Below are positions 24,340 to 35,548 of a DNA stretch of 64,000 nt, one piece after another. The notes under the pieces were generated by a model. That model saw only the letters and a program-made list of their open reading frames with translations, was not told the DNA's origin and did not search any database. The stretch is from Marasmius tenuissimus (Eukaryota; Basidiomycota; Agaricomycetes; Agaricales; Marasmiaceae), in the NCBI GenBank assembly GCA_029532415.1, contig JAQOTA010000070.1, positions 496,001 to 560,000 of the forward strand, written 5' to 3'. A program made the position numbers and the translations under genes. How positions within the stretch are numbered: the first letter of the stretch is position 1; each line of letters opens with the position of its first letter.

Positions 24340-24778
24340 GAACATATATAATTGGTTCTGAATTCAATCGTTCGTGGTATAGGATGGAGCAAATATAGAT
24401 TTATATCGCTTATATGGTCTAACACGTTGATTTCGTGATCAGCCCACTGCTACTTTACACATTCAGTTCAGGCTTCTTAGTACAGGGTCGTCTGGGGCTG
24501 TTGCATGGAGGAACGGACTACACTTGCGTGCGAGTGAGGCGCAACAAGTCGTCCAGATATAACCTGTCGGCCAGAACGGGGAGAGGACACAACTCAACAG
24601 AGAAGCAGTGTTCTCGCCAGCCGCCCACGTCAACGACTCCACCCTGTATGAATTGCTCCCAAACATCCTATGTCGGGACTCGGGGGTATTCCTCCTCCTC
24701 CTTTACAAACCCATTGGGTCCCGGTGTGCAACTTGTTTAAAAACAGCGTCTCCACGACGGTGATGTCTTCTCTCAAGT
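24340..24778. other. Spacer between NmrA copy 2 and membrane protein A
   Basis: No gene is seen. Parts (for example the segment around gtcaacgactccaccc at about 24627-24642) are recognisably repeated near 29278-29293, before membrane protein B. The duplication therefore took the spacer with it. Confidence 0.5.
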
Positions 24779-26419
24779 ATGACCACGTCAAGAAGGTCTG
24801 TGCCCGCAGCCTTTGCACCGTTCCTCTCAACCCATGGTATTATCATTGAGCCAGCTACCACACTCTCGGTACGTTCAGGTTTTCAGACTGGATGATTTCT
24901 TGTCTCAAGCGCTCGAGTTTACAGATCACTTTCTTAGCGTACGGTACGTGAGACTCACTCCACCGGTAACAAGATGGTATTTTGATCAATTCACCGGACA
25001 ATACCCCCAGGTATCTACCTCACCCTATTCATAACGAGCCTCTTTATCCTTGCGCAGAGACGGAGGAACCGATCCTCGCCTTCCAGCTCTCAGTACAGTC
25101 CTAAAGCACATCTCACACAAATCATATTACTTTTTGTGGTGACCACCATTGCCGATGGCATCTATGTCGTAGAAACCGCCCGGGACATGCTGGTTTCTTT
25201 TGATGTATTCAAGAACGCCTCATACAGCGACTATAGGGAAAAAATAAGGGGCGGTGGATCCAGGGTCGTTCTCCAGTAGGTCCTTTCCAACCACCACTGG
25301 GAACAAGCAGTCCTGAATGACGCTGAACTCGTATCTAGAATTGTTTTCATTGTGTCGGTAGTCATTCTGAAGTGAGTGTTCTCCCGCCCCCGATTGGCAC
25401 TGGTCCTCACTATCCCATGGCAGCGCGATCGTCGATCTTATTTTGGTAAGTAGATTGATTCTTCCGGTGAAGAAAGATGACGACGTAGTCTTGTACAGAT
25501 AAGTCGTTGTTATTCCATCTGGGGTAACAGTAAACGCGTGGCGATTCCTCTGATCATAGTTTCTGGTCTTATCAATCGTGCGTTGCCCCTTCTCGTGTTT
25601 CCTCGACTGCAGCTTTCTGAACGGAACTTGATCAGTCGCCGGGATTGTAGCGGTCCCATTCTTCGGTCTGGATTCTAGCTCATGGCCTTACAGTTCGAGA
25701 TGGAATGAGCAAGTGGCGACACCTCTTATAATGACCTTCTTTCTGGCCAATCTCATCTTCAACCTCGTGTTGACGATTTTGACAGGTGAGTCAAGTCTCA
25801 TCTTGGCCCTTTATCGAGACCAACGATAGAACCCGGAATATCAGCGGGACGGATATGGTGGATCGGCAGAGAGGTGGAGTCGCTCCTAGGCCGTGCTGTT
25901 CATGAGAAGTACAGCACAGTCATTGCAATACTGTGAGTCCGGCTTCAATGATCCCGCTCGACGCAATCGCTACATCATCGTTTTGTTCTTGCTATAGACT
26001 TGAATCCGGCATCATATATCCTCTGGCCCAATTGTTGAATGTCGTTTTTGTCTCTGCATTTCAGCCCAACTATAAGATGCCCTTCAACGCTCTACCCATT
26101 GTTGTCACTGCTGCGGTGAGTGAGATTTGTTCTTGATATCTCATTCATCAAATGTTAAAGCACTTACCTTGGTCACTGTTTCAAGAGTATTGCGCCAACA
26201 TTGTTGACTGTCAGAGTCGCTCTGGGACAGAGCGTGGAGAGTGTTGACGCAATGATGGTAGAGACAAACCTGAGGTTTGAAGACGGAAATCACGTACGAT
26301 CTGTGGTCGACCGTTCGAGTAGACCTGTCGCTCTCACGTTGATGGATGAGGGGAGAAGTATCATTTTTGGTGGTGGGAGAATGTCCAAGGATACCGAAAT
26401 TAGATCACAGCGATCATAA
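24779..26419 (+). CDS. Multipass membrane protein A, agaricomycete family
   Basis: Ten exons (24779-24868, 24925-24943, 25011-25275, 25339-25371, 25424-25445, 25499-25577, 25636-25785, 25845-25932, 25998-26115, 26186-26419) sum to 365 aa. Exons 2, 4 and 5 are only 19, 33 and 22 nt. At least six, probably seven, hydrophobic helices are visible (for example YLTLFITSLFILA, QIILLFVVTTIADGIY, VFIVSVVILN, VAIPLIIVSGLIN, PLIMTFFLANLIFNLVL, YPLAQLLNVVFVSAF). A conserved GRIWWIGREVE motif lies in a loop and the C-terminal tail is hydrophilic. The short N-terminus without a signal peptide and the helix count resemble a seven-helix receptor-like layout. I know this as an expanded, functionally unassigned mushroom family. 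Its close paralogue is at 29413. Confidence 0.82.
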
Positions 26420-26926
26420 AGGCTCCATCGTAGTACCTAAGTCCGATCATAAGTCGGCTGCAAAGTTGTACCTATAGGGACCTACATCTTTGGATAGACT
26501 GATGCGTGGCCGATCCTAGCCTCTGGTGCACGGGAAATATTGATACATGATTATGTCGGGTGGGGAGTATGTGTGCGATGGCCAACTGATGGATGTGAGG
26601 TCTTGTTAAGCCAACGCCGCGGCTTGATTTGACGCAGCCCCAAAACTCGTTAAAATGCTCAATTTCAAGTTGTGAGAAAACGAAGATACACTCGGCCCCA
26701 AGACCCGGCTGAACCCTGATCGAGGGTACGGGTGGCCTGTGCGTGAGAATGAGAGTCTAAGCACGAACCTCGGCCGAAATTCGGCCACGACCTCTTCTTT
26801 CCCTGATTCCTCCACGATCCCTGCGGTTCTGCGATCAAGTGAGTATGTATCATATTCAGTTCAGGATTCAGGTCTTACTCATTGAGTCTCCAGCTCAGGC
26901 TCACTCTGACGACCTCGAATTTAGTC
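26420..26926. other. Intergenic region
   Basis: No gene is seen between membrane protein A and the F-box gene. Confidence 0.4.
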
Positions 26927-28440
26927 ATGGGCTTTCCTCTCCCACCTGAACTACTTCATCCGATTCTCGAATACGTCTCGTTCCCATTCGATCTCAACTC
27001 GATCCAGTCTTGCTCTCTTGTATCGAAGACATGGTGCCACGCCACTCGGCCATACCAGTTTCGAATAATGCGCTTCACGACTTCCCACGAGGACTGTAAA
27101 GAACAAATCCGCCGGTTCCGTTCTTCTCCTTATCTACTTCCTCATATCACCCACATCATTCTGGAGCAGCAATTATCGATCAAGCGGCCGTGGGAGCTGG
27201 ATGACGCCAAAGAGCTCGGGAAGCTACTATCTCAGGTCCAAAACCTCTCCATCAAGAACTGGTCGAGCCGTTCGACCTCCAGGGCAGACTGGATCGCCAC
27301 CATTAACGGTATAGCTACGTTCTTAGGCCATATCGGTACCGAAACTAGCAACCTGAACATGATCAGCATCCGCACCATGGATTGTGCAGCACCCCAGGAG
27401 CTGTTTCAGATATTATCGAAAGCATCGGGTCGCCCACGAGAGTTACGTCTCGATCTCGTCGGTAATTTTGACGAGAACGTTCAATTAATAGCATCTCAGG
27501 ACGATGATTGTCTCTCTCTGATGCCGGTTCAACTAGGATGGCCACTTCGCTCACTTACTCTCAACACCACCGAGCTCCGCCGGGACGTGTTTAGGTGGCT
27601 GTTGAGCAAGGCCGTAGATTTGTCGCGTCTAGAGCAGCTGACACTCGTTCGTTACTTTGCTGGCGTTGCGGACGACATACCTGTCGCACCAGATATCTTA
27701 CGGGCAATGGGGTCCTCACTTAGAGAATTGAAATTAGCTTGTCGGTTTGAGATACCTCCTAGTGAGTTTGAAGGTCCTCGATACTGGGATAGCTAATGCA
27801 TCACCCTATACCAGTGACTCATTTCCACGAGGTTTTGGGAGAACTAACCGTTCTGGAGAAGCTCGTCATCGGATCTGATTACTATGGAGAGCGCTCCCTC
27901 GGAATCAGACGCGGACTATCGTTGTGTACCGAAATGATTCGCCCCCTGCGGCGACATGAATCTCTCCAAGAGATCGTCATAGGGGTGGATATCAGACTAG
28001 GAACAAGCGAAGATATTGGCAGACTCGTAACGGTGCCTATAGATTCATCGCCAGACCTGGAGGTCTTAGACGCACGCCTTGCAAACCCCTCCCATTTCCC
28101 CAAATTCAATCGTTTCCACTTCGTCGCAGAGATGATGTGGTCAGCTCTTGGCCGGTCGAATAATCCTTGGAACTCCACTACGCCCCTTTGCGACAATGTA
28201 CGGACTCATCTTCGTGAGGCCCTACCGCAGCTCAATGCAAAAGGAGGCCTTGTAGTGGACGCGGAGGAGATGGTACGTGATTTCATTCTCCCAAGTGAAG
28301 GATATTCATACCAGGCCTCTAGACATCCTATGTGGGATGGCGAGAAAGAATCCCCGAGAGTCAAAAGTATCCTTACACGTCGTTTTCTTTCGACGATGAT
28401 GTTCGACGAGCGGATCATCCTTTCGCCAGGAAGTTTTTGA
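26927..28440 (+). CDS. F-box protein
   Basis: Two exons (26927-27761, 27815-28440) give 486 aa. The N-terminus (LPPELLHPILEYV, then SCSLVSKTWCHATRPYQF) is an F-box, the Skp1-binding motif of SCF ubiquitin ligases. The remainder has irregular leucine-rich spacing (LRSLTLNTTEL, LEQLTLVRYF, LRELKLAC), as in mushroom F-box proteins with degenerate LRR-like repeats. It would present unknown substrates for ubiquitination. The gene sits between the two membrane-protein paralogues and is not itself part of the repeated NmrA-membrane block. Confidence 0.8.
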
Positions 28441-28847
28441 GAATTGCTTAGATCTTCGTCCAGTAACAACATGCCCTATGTATACCACAACTGCGAGAAA
28501 CATTCGAGAAACATTCTCCACGTTCAGCGCGATTCAAGGCATGAATGGGAGGTATAGTCGTCCCCAGTATCATCAGTGCTTGAATCATATTCATTTTTAC
28601 ACCTGCGATTCCCATTACAGGGATGGCGAGAAGTGCAACCACTGTGCGCCGTTTTGACGATTCTCGAATTATCGAGCGACCAGGCCGCGCATATCCGGAA
28701 CGGCTAAGCCACATACCCTTCGGTGGTATCTGGCCAGGGTTTCGACGCTTATAGGTTCTTCTCTTTGTCAAGTGATACCTCGGATTTTCAGGATCGATCT
28801 TGTCATCGATCCTCAAACTCCCGCTGATAAACATTCTGCTTCGAACG
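28441..28847. other. Intergenic region before NmrA relic
   Basis: No intact gene is seen. This is where exons 1-3 of the third NmrA copy would be expected, but I see no recognisable remains of them. Confidence 0.4.
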
Positions 28848-29030
28848 CCTTCGGCCGGTAGAGTGAATCCAGAATTGGCTGTAAAAAGCTCAGTACCGTC
28901 GTCTACGAATACGCCCGGTCCCTTTGGACTCGAGGTAGTCGAAGCAGGCCCCCCGGATGGTCACGTCCTGCATCCTGACTACGTTTTAGCAATACGCTGT
29001 AGAGTTTGATCGCCAAGGTTCATTCAAGGC
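28848..29030 (+). pseudogene. Relic of a third NmrA-like gene (last exon only)
   Basis: The stretch from cttcggccgg to about 29030 aligns with exon 4 of both NmrA-like genes. The order and wording of 'GTCTACGAATACGCCCGGTC', 'CCTGACTACGT' and the final 'GTAGAGTTTGATCGCCA' are kept. Stops and small deletions break the frame, and exons 1-3 are absent. It stands in the same position relative to membrane protein B as NmrA copy 2 does to membrane protein A, which shows the block was duplicated and one reductase then decayed. Confidence 0.8.
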
Positions 29031-29412
29031 AAGGGGAGCAGAGATAATATACGGTTTGAATGGTGTTCTAGTATGAAGGATGATTATGTCTTGCCTACGC
29101 TTTGACACATCCAAATCGCCAAAGAATTCATTACCGTTTTATTACTCAAGTCAATGCTCAGCCTTTTCTGTCTAGGCCCTCCTGCATAAACATATCATCC
29201 AGCAGTGGCGTACCGACTGGGACGGTGAGGGACAACATTGGACGTGAAGTAGACGTGCCCCGCCTTCGCGCCCACTGTCAACGACTCCACCCCGTTCGAA
29301 TAATCCCCACTATCCCATCCCGGGAATATTCTCATACACATCCATTCGGTCACGACGCTCAATGATACCGGTTCAAAAGCAGCGCCCCCAGTTGGTGCTC
29401 CTTGTCTCGATT
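29031..29412. other. Spacer homologous to 24340-24778
   Basis: No gene is seen. It shares recognisable pieces with the spacer before membrane protein A. Confidence 0.5.
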
Positions 29413-31059
29413 ATGATCGCGTCAAGAGGGCCTGTCCCCGCAGTCTTTGAACCATACCTCTCAACACAAGGCATTATCACACAGCCAGCTGCCACCCTCT
29501 CGGTACGTTCAAGTTTTGTACTGAGTTATTTCTGGTCTCGAGTGCTCGAGTTTACAGGTCGCTTGCTTAGCGTATGGTGCGTGGATCCTACAATATCGAT
29601 GCAACACGGTATTGATATCTCGACGTCGACCGTCTTACCGACCAATACCCTTTAGGTACCTATCTCACTCTGTTTCTAACGAGCCTCTTTGTGCTCACGC
29701 AGAGACGGAGAAACTCTTGCCCGTCTGCTAGTTCCCTGTATAGTCCAAAAGTTCATCTCACACAAACTATCTTGCTTTTTGTGGTGACCACCATTGCCGA
29801 TGGCATCTACGCCGTGGAGACAGGCCGAGAGATGTTGATTTCCTTCGATGTGTTCAAGAACGCCTCATATGACGAATATCGGGAGCGCATGCGAGGCGGA
29901 GGATCTAGGGTGGTCATTCAGTAGGGCATTTCTATCAAGCCCTGAAGAACGCTCTAACGCACGTCTAGGGTCGTTTTTATCGTGTCGGCGGTGATACTCA
30001 AGTGATCGTTTCCTCGGGCTGGAGTGCAAGTTGTGCTGACTTTCCATTCCCTTGCTTAGTACAACCGTCGATCTTATCTTGGTGAGTACTGGGCCATTTC
30101 TTCCGACGGATGAAGAACATAACCTGGTCTTTCTAACAGATCAGTCGTTGTTACTCCATCTGGAATAAAAGTAAACGCGTGGCAGTTCCTCTCATCGTAG
30201 TTTCCGCCATTGTCAACCGTACGTCCGATCCCTTCCCCGTGCCTCCCTTCGAATCCCTAGGGGCCAAACAGGTCTGAGCTGTTTGCTTGAACAGTTATCG
30301 GAATCACGGCCATTCCGTTCATCGGTCTGGACTCCAGCTCATGGCCCCATCCTTCAAAATGGAACGAGCAAGCGGCAACACCTCTTATAATGACCTTCTT
30401 TATGGCAAATCTAATATTCAACCTCATGTTGACGCTTTTGACAGGTGAGTCAACGTTCAAGGGCCCCTAATGAGACTAACGAGCAATAAACTCCGCACTT
30501 TCTAGCGGGACGAATATGGTGGATCGGCAGAGAGGCAGAGTTGCTTCTAGGTCCCGCAGTTTACAAGAGGTATAACACGGTCATCGCAATAATGTGAGTC
30601 CGACTTCGATGATCCCGTTCAACGTATCAGCTACGTGATTTATTATTCCCTTGCGGTAGACTGGAGTCTGGCATCATATACCCTCTGGCCCAGTTATTGA
30701 ACGTGGTCTTCTCATTTGCCTATCAGCCTCCCCATATGCCCTTCAACCCTCTACCTATTGTTATCACTGCTGCGGTGAGCGAAATGTGTACTTGATATTT
30801 CATCCTCGCCAGGTTGATTCACCTTCGTCACCGCTTCCAGGGCATTGCACCAACATTGGTGACTGTCAGGGTTGCCCTGGGCCAAAGCGTAGAGAGCGTA
30901 GAAGCGATGGAGGTAGAAACAAGCATAAGATTTGAAGAGGCCGGGAGTCATGTAAGATCCACGGTCGACTCGAGTAGACCTGTGGAACTCACGTTGAACG
31001 AGGAGAAAAATATCGGTTCTAGTAGGGGAAGAACGTCTCAAGCTACCCGAAGTGCTTAG
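29413..31059 (+). CDS. Multipass membrane protein B, paralogue of A
   Basis: Ten exons (29413-29502, 29558-29576, 29656-29920, 29969-30001, 30060-30081, 30140-30218, 30295-30444, 30506-30593, 30660-30774, 30841-31059) sum to 359 aa. The first eight exons match those of protein A in length to the base. Exon 9 is 3 nt shorter and the tail 15 nt shorter. All splice sites and phases are kept and no stop is present, so it seems functional. The helices and the GRIWWIGREAE loop are conserved. Differences cluster at the N-terminus and the soluble tail. Function is unknown, as for protein A. Confidence 0.82.
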
Positions 31060-31367
31060 CATATGATAGCAATAGGTAGTAAAAGTGCCACCGCACTGAC
31101 TCCAGTACCCACGGTCGATCTATCACTACTATAATGTAAACCCATCTAACTGCATCGATTCATATTTCACTTCAAGAAGTTACCATGGCCTACGAAAACT
31201 CATGCTTCCACAAAGGATCGCAACCTGTATTTGAAGTTCGGTCAAATGCGATCACCGACGAGAGACTAGGCGTCAGGCCCCTGTCAGTCATGTGATCGCG
31301 TTCAGTCACAAGACCGTGCCTGCCACCCAAGCGCGAGTCACCCGCGACTCTCTTCACAACCACCACG
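31060..31367. other. Intergenic region
   Basis: No feature is recognised. It is presumably the promoter of the gene at 31368. Confidence 0.4.
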
Positions 31368-32203
31368 ATGGCGGATCGCCTACCGACATTCGAGCAGCTC
31401 ATGGCCTCCAGTACGGAAGATCCTGTCGAGACCTTTCGAATGGTTTGATTACGTCGTTCAACTGCGGTGTGTTGTCCATATTGCATTTTTTGAAGACCTC
31501 CCCTCAAACCTACCTGGATAGCTCTGGCCGCTTGAATTCCTCATGAACCTTGAGAGACCAGGAGAAATAGAACTGGATACCGCTCAAAATATCTTGCAGA
31601 GTATGTCTCCTGGCCTCTGATCCAGCCTTGCGCCGAGCTGACGGGAAGCCATAAAGTCCGTGCTAGCGTGAAGAAACTACTCGAAGAGTCGAAGTGGACG
31701 GTTTTACCGACTGAGGAGACCTTGGAGGCTTTGAGAAAGCTCTTAGAGGAAAATTTCAAGAGGTCGGACTGGGGGAGGAGAAAGCTTTACACGGAGGTGA
31801 GTTATCCAAATACCGCTCCTTGCCTTCCTGATGAACGATATGAATCCGTCAGGTATTCCCTGTGCAAGAATACGAGTACAGATTCTTCACGCTTTGCCCT
31901 GATGCCAACGTCGATATCACCTTGATATTAGACAGCAAAAGAAGACCGTACCAAGCACCTTTCACCGACATTCCTCATTTCAGGTCGAACATTCACCCTA
32001 TCTATGTACTCGACCACGTTCTCTCTCGTTTTCCATGCATGGCTTTTCCCTCCATCATAATCGATTGTGTGCATCCACATACGCGTGCACCGACTGCCTT
32101 TGGCTGTCCGGATTGGAGCGACGGATGTTCTAGTCGGAGCAGCGGAAAATGGTCGGGTAAGCCAGCGTTGCATCGGAGATATGGCATGAAGACTGAGCAC
32201 TGA
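31368..32203 (+). CDS. Uncharacterised protein
   Basis: Four exons (31368-31442, 31522-31600, 31657-31796, 31853-32203) join in phase to 214 aa. The first exon starts MADRLPTFEQLM and the middle is helical and charged (KKLLEESKWTVL, LRKLLEENFKRSDWGRRKLYTE). The phrase VFPVQEYEYRFFTLCPDANVD is well formed coding. After about residue 140 the sequence becomes less protein-like (Cys/Ser-rich), so the real 3' end may be spliced differently. Intron 1 has a weak GTTTGA donor. I do not recognise the family. Confidence 0.45.
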
Positions 32204-32997
32204 ACACGGCGGACCGAGGACTGGGTGCGTTTACATGCGATTATGAGCGATTACGAGAGGGCACTTCGACGTACCCCGACTCGACTTCAATGAGTCTACA
32301 TTGGAAGTCTGGATTGGGGACAAGTCGTCGAGATCCGACGGCAGAGCTTGGAAGCCCCCCAGCAGAGACTGGCGCTGCTAGTACCGAGGGCTCGAGGTCC
32401 GTTATACAGCAGGAAGTAGAGGCTCGCTGACGCGTGGTTTTTTTGGACCATACTTGTGTTTTTGCATTATTCTAGCCATCGGACCTCGGCCTGGTGGCAC
32501 AGGATTTCCGAAGTGCTCCTCCTCCTGCACTTATCTTTGTTATTCTATATAGCGTTAATCGAACGTATTCAAGACAATCCAGGCCCCAGCCTTTCGGAGC
32601 TTAAGGCCCAGTCTGCCCATTCAAAAAGCCGCAGTTGCACAAAGGCTACCTACCTGAGTCGCGCTCCCGTATTGCTTCATTGGATCAGCCGTTTGCTTGA
32701 GTTGTGAGAGGTTCAACTACTCGGGTACGGATCCTTGACGAAACTCATTAGGACGACTTTTGCTTCACCGCAGCTCGATGCGTAGTACAGAGCTGCAAGA
32801 CCCGATGGGCCGAAACGAGACCCCTTCAACTTGGGCATTCTGGAACTTGCTCGCTATTGTGATGTAGACTAACCAGTCAACGTGCAAGTGTGAATATGCT
32901 AAGGGAAAAGGTTCATATCGACACATTCCTCCTGGGACAACTCCCAACAAACATGAGAATATCTCGTGAATCATAACTAACAGAACGGAGTAGTCTA
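32204..32997. other. Intergenic region
   Basis: No gene is seen between convergent neighbours; short open stretches lack coding character. Confidence 0.4.
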
Positions 32998-34092
32998 CTA
33001 GGCACCTAGCGCCTCCATCGAATGCCAACCCCCAAATCCTCCCATCCAATTCCCGGCCTGAGCACCCAGGAAATCGAACTGTACGTGACTGACATTCCTT
33101 ACTCGTTTAGTCACTCTCGTCGTCATGGGGAGTGATAGAACGGATAAGAACGCATCTACGAAGACCTGAGACTGAGAGATGATGGTGATCTCTTCAAGGT
33201 CGGGAGGGCAAACTTTCGAATCCTGCCAGTCGGAGATGCCTGGCACCACAACATCCTCGAGGAAGACCTCCGAGCTCAACTGAATCAATGCGAGTAAATC
33301 GTTCGGCTCGATGTGAACCCTGAATAGGGATAGTTTCAGGTTCGTCGGAAGATAACGTTGGCGGTTCTGGACGTCATAGATGATGGATGCCCAGTCGAGT
33401 TCAATTCCGTCCAGAGAGAGAATTTGAATGGCAGGGATTCGGAGAAAAGATAGGTCAAAATTGCCTGTGGTCGATGGGAAAGGGTATCTGACGGCCAAGT
33501 CGAGATGGGTCAAGTTCTCGAAAGTCAGCTCCACAGAGTCCGACGCCTCCACCGTCTGACCAGCACTCTCAGCTCCAACCCCTTTCTTCACATCATCACC
33601 TATGGCGAAACGAAATAGCTTGTTCATGGAACTGGGGTATAACGCCGCCTCCAACTTCCGGATTCGGTTTCTCGCATTCGCCAGGTTCGACGACCCTGCC
33701 GCCTGAGCGGAGCTTTCAAACGCCTTCGGCTTTGTGGCTACGATTGATATGTCTGCTCCCCCTGACAGTGCGCGGGAGAAACAAACTTCCGTGTATTGTT
33801 GAGAGCGGGTACACAGGTCGATGGTAGACCATAGCTTGGACGTGGATAGGGCTAGAGAGCGCCAGGTTTGGCATACTTGAGTGAAGGCGAGCGTGGTCCT
33901 CGTGATCCGAGATTCGTAGCTGTGGTCTGGGCGGAGGCGAAAGAAGATGCGGAGAAGGAGTTCGGGAGGAAGGGTAGAGATGGGAACGGACCGATGTGCG
34001 GGGTAGTTCTGATCGAGGCACGAGTTGATGAATGGTGAACGTAGGTTGGAATGAGGTTTTGGGAACTGAGAAGGCTCGTGATCTGTGGACAT
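32998..34092 (-). CDS. F-box protein
   Basis: An uninterrupted frame of 364 aa from the ATG at 34092. An in-frame upstream ATG at 34215 would add 41 residues, but the shorter start just before a Ser/Pro-rich lead fits better. The F-box is at about residues 38-90 (ISTLPPELLLRIFFRL, then FTQVCQTWRSLALSTSKLWSTI), a pattern repeated in mushroom F-box proteins, followed by a conserved short linker and LRR-like stretches (LTHLDLAVRYP, IQILSLDGIEL, LEEITIIS). Expected role: substrate adaptor of an SCF ubiquitin ligase; substrate unknown. The protein ends at residue 364 in a Gly-rich tail. Confidence 0.8.
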   Translation of the reverse strand: MSTDHEPSQFPKPHSNLRSPFINSCLDQNYPAHRSVPISTLPPELLLRIFFRLRPDHSYESRITRTTLAFTQVCQTWRSLALSTSKLWSTIDLCTRSQQYTEVCFSRALSGGADISIVATKPKAFESSAQAAGSSNLANARNRIRKLEAALYPSSMNKLFRFAIGDDVKKGVGAESAGQTVEASDSVELTFENLTHLDLAVRYPFPSTTGNFDLSFLRIPAIQILSLDGIELDWASIIYDVQNRQRYLPTNLKLSLFRVHIEPNDLLALIQLSSEVFLEDVVVPGISDWQDSKVCPPDLEEITIISQSQVFVDAFLSVLSLPMTTRVTKRVRNVSHVQFDFLGAQAGNWMGGFGGWHSMEALGA

Positions 34093-35548
34093 TATGGGTT
34101 TGTGGTATGATTTCTCGCCAACTGGGGGAAAGAAGCGACCTGGACGGCAGACTGCAAGACCTGGGAGCAGCCAAACGTGGGGTTGCTCTGTATATATATC
34201 TTCCCGTTCGGTCATAAGTAAATGTTCTGCTGACGTTGTTTATGGTGCGCCAACATGGTGCCATTGGGGATTAACCATGTAATCGCATTCAGGTTGACTT
34301 TCCAACTTTACGAAGTTACCGTTCGGCAACCTCTGATAGTGCAGGTCAGCATTCAGTGGGTTTACAAAAAGGGAAAAATGATATGGACGTACGTATATAC
34401 CGTATCGCGGCAGATTGTACCCCTTTGTTTCCGTCATCTGCCTTCCCGTCATCGTCGTCGCGGCGTTCTTATCCTCGTTGCCCTCATACCCGAGCCTGGC
34501 CTCAAGACTCGGACCATCAGTGTGGATGCCTATTGCAAAGAGTATGTTGGGTTCGTGTTGTTATCGTGGTGTATCGATGGTGAACGAGTCCCGGAGGCTG
34601 AGGGTACCTTGACTGACTTTGGAGTCTTATCTCCATGACGGTTCGGGAAGAAAGAATCGACCGTATGGCAGCTTGCAGGTATCGGGAGAACGTAAGGAGC
34701 TAAACTCAACGCGGATCATGACGATGTGGGTACAGCATCAAGGTTGGTTCAAGTTGCCGTAGTATTCGTGTCGCATTCATGATTCGCCGCTGTATCGTGC
34801 ATATGAGCGGTCATCGGGCGATAGCCCATGACTGATAGAGGATGAACTTACATCTAGGGCGAGCTGAGGGAATAACAGCCAGAAAGGATGACAGACTGAA
34901 CGACTCTCGTCGTCGTCGTCACGACGTGCTATTCCTGTATCCTGCTATCATGAGACCAGCTACCTGACGCATGACATTGACAACGGGTGATAGAGGGCGA
35001 AGAGCTCCATGCAAGATAACCATGAGCACACGATGAAAGAACGGGAAAACTCTGGAAGATGAAAGTCTAAGTGACGACGTCCGCCAATAAAATCACCGCG
35101 ATACTTGCCACTGGCCAGTTGTTCACATGAGTTCTGTTATTTTTGCCACGTTTCCGCGGATGGAACGCTCATACAGATTTCCACCAGTGTCGAGTTGGAT
35201 AAAAGCGAAAGGATTGAATCTATCCTTGAACCGTTTTCATGAGAGTTGCAAAAAGAGGTGGTGTGAAGAGATGAACATAGTGGTCAGCATGGCCATGGGC
35301 GCTTACCCATTCCTTTCTTGGTAACAAACCACCACTACCACCCTGCTACAAACGCATCATCACAAAGGCCAAAACCCAGTGTGGGAGACAAACTAGGCAC
35401 AGAGATTGACTCAACGGTACTTAAACATCTATTCAGGTGAGGCATTGAATCAAATTTCAGAGTATCTCCTCACAATGACATCCAAAGGCTATCGGTCGAC
35501 ATAGAACTTCTTTAGCTGCGCGCCAGGACCTCGATACTTGACCAGGCT
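34093..35548. other. Intergenic region between divergent F-box genes
   Basis: No gene is recognised in this 1.4-kb stretch, which separates the starts of two oppositely oriented F-box genes. Open stretches at 34255-34638 and 35127-35324 have no supporting motif. Confidence 0.4.
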
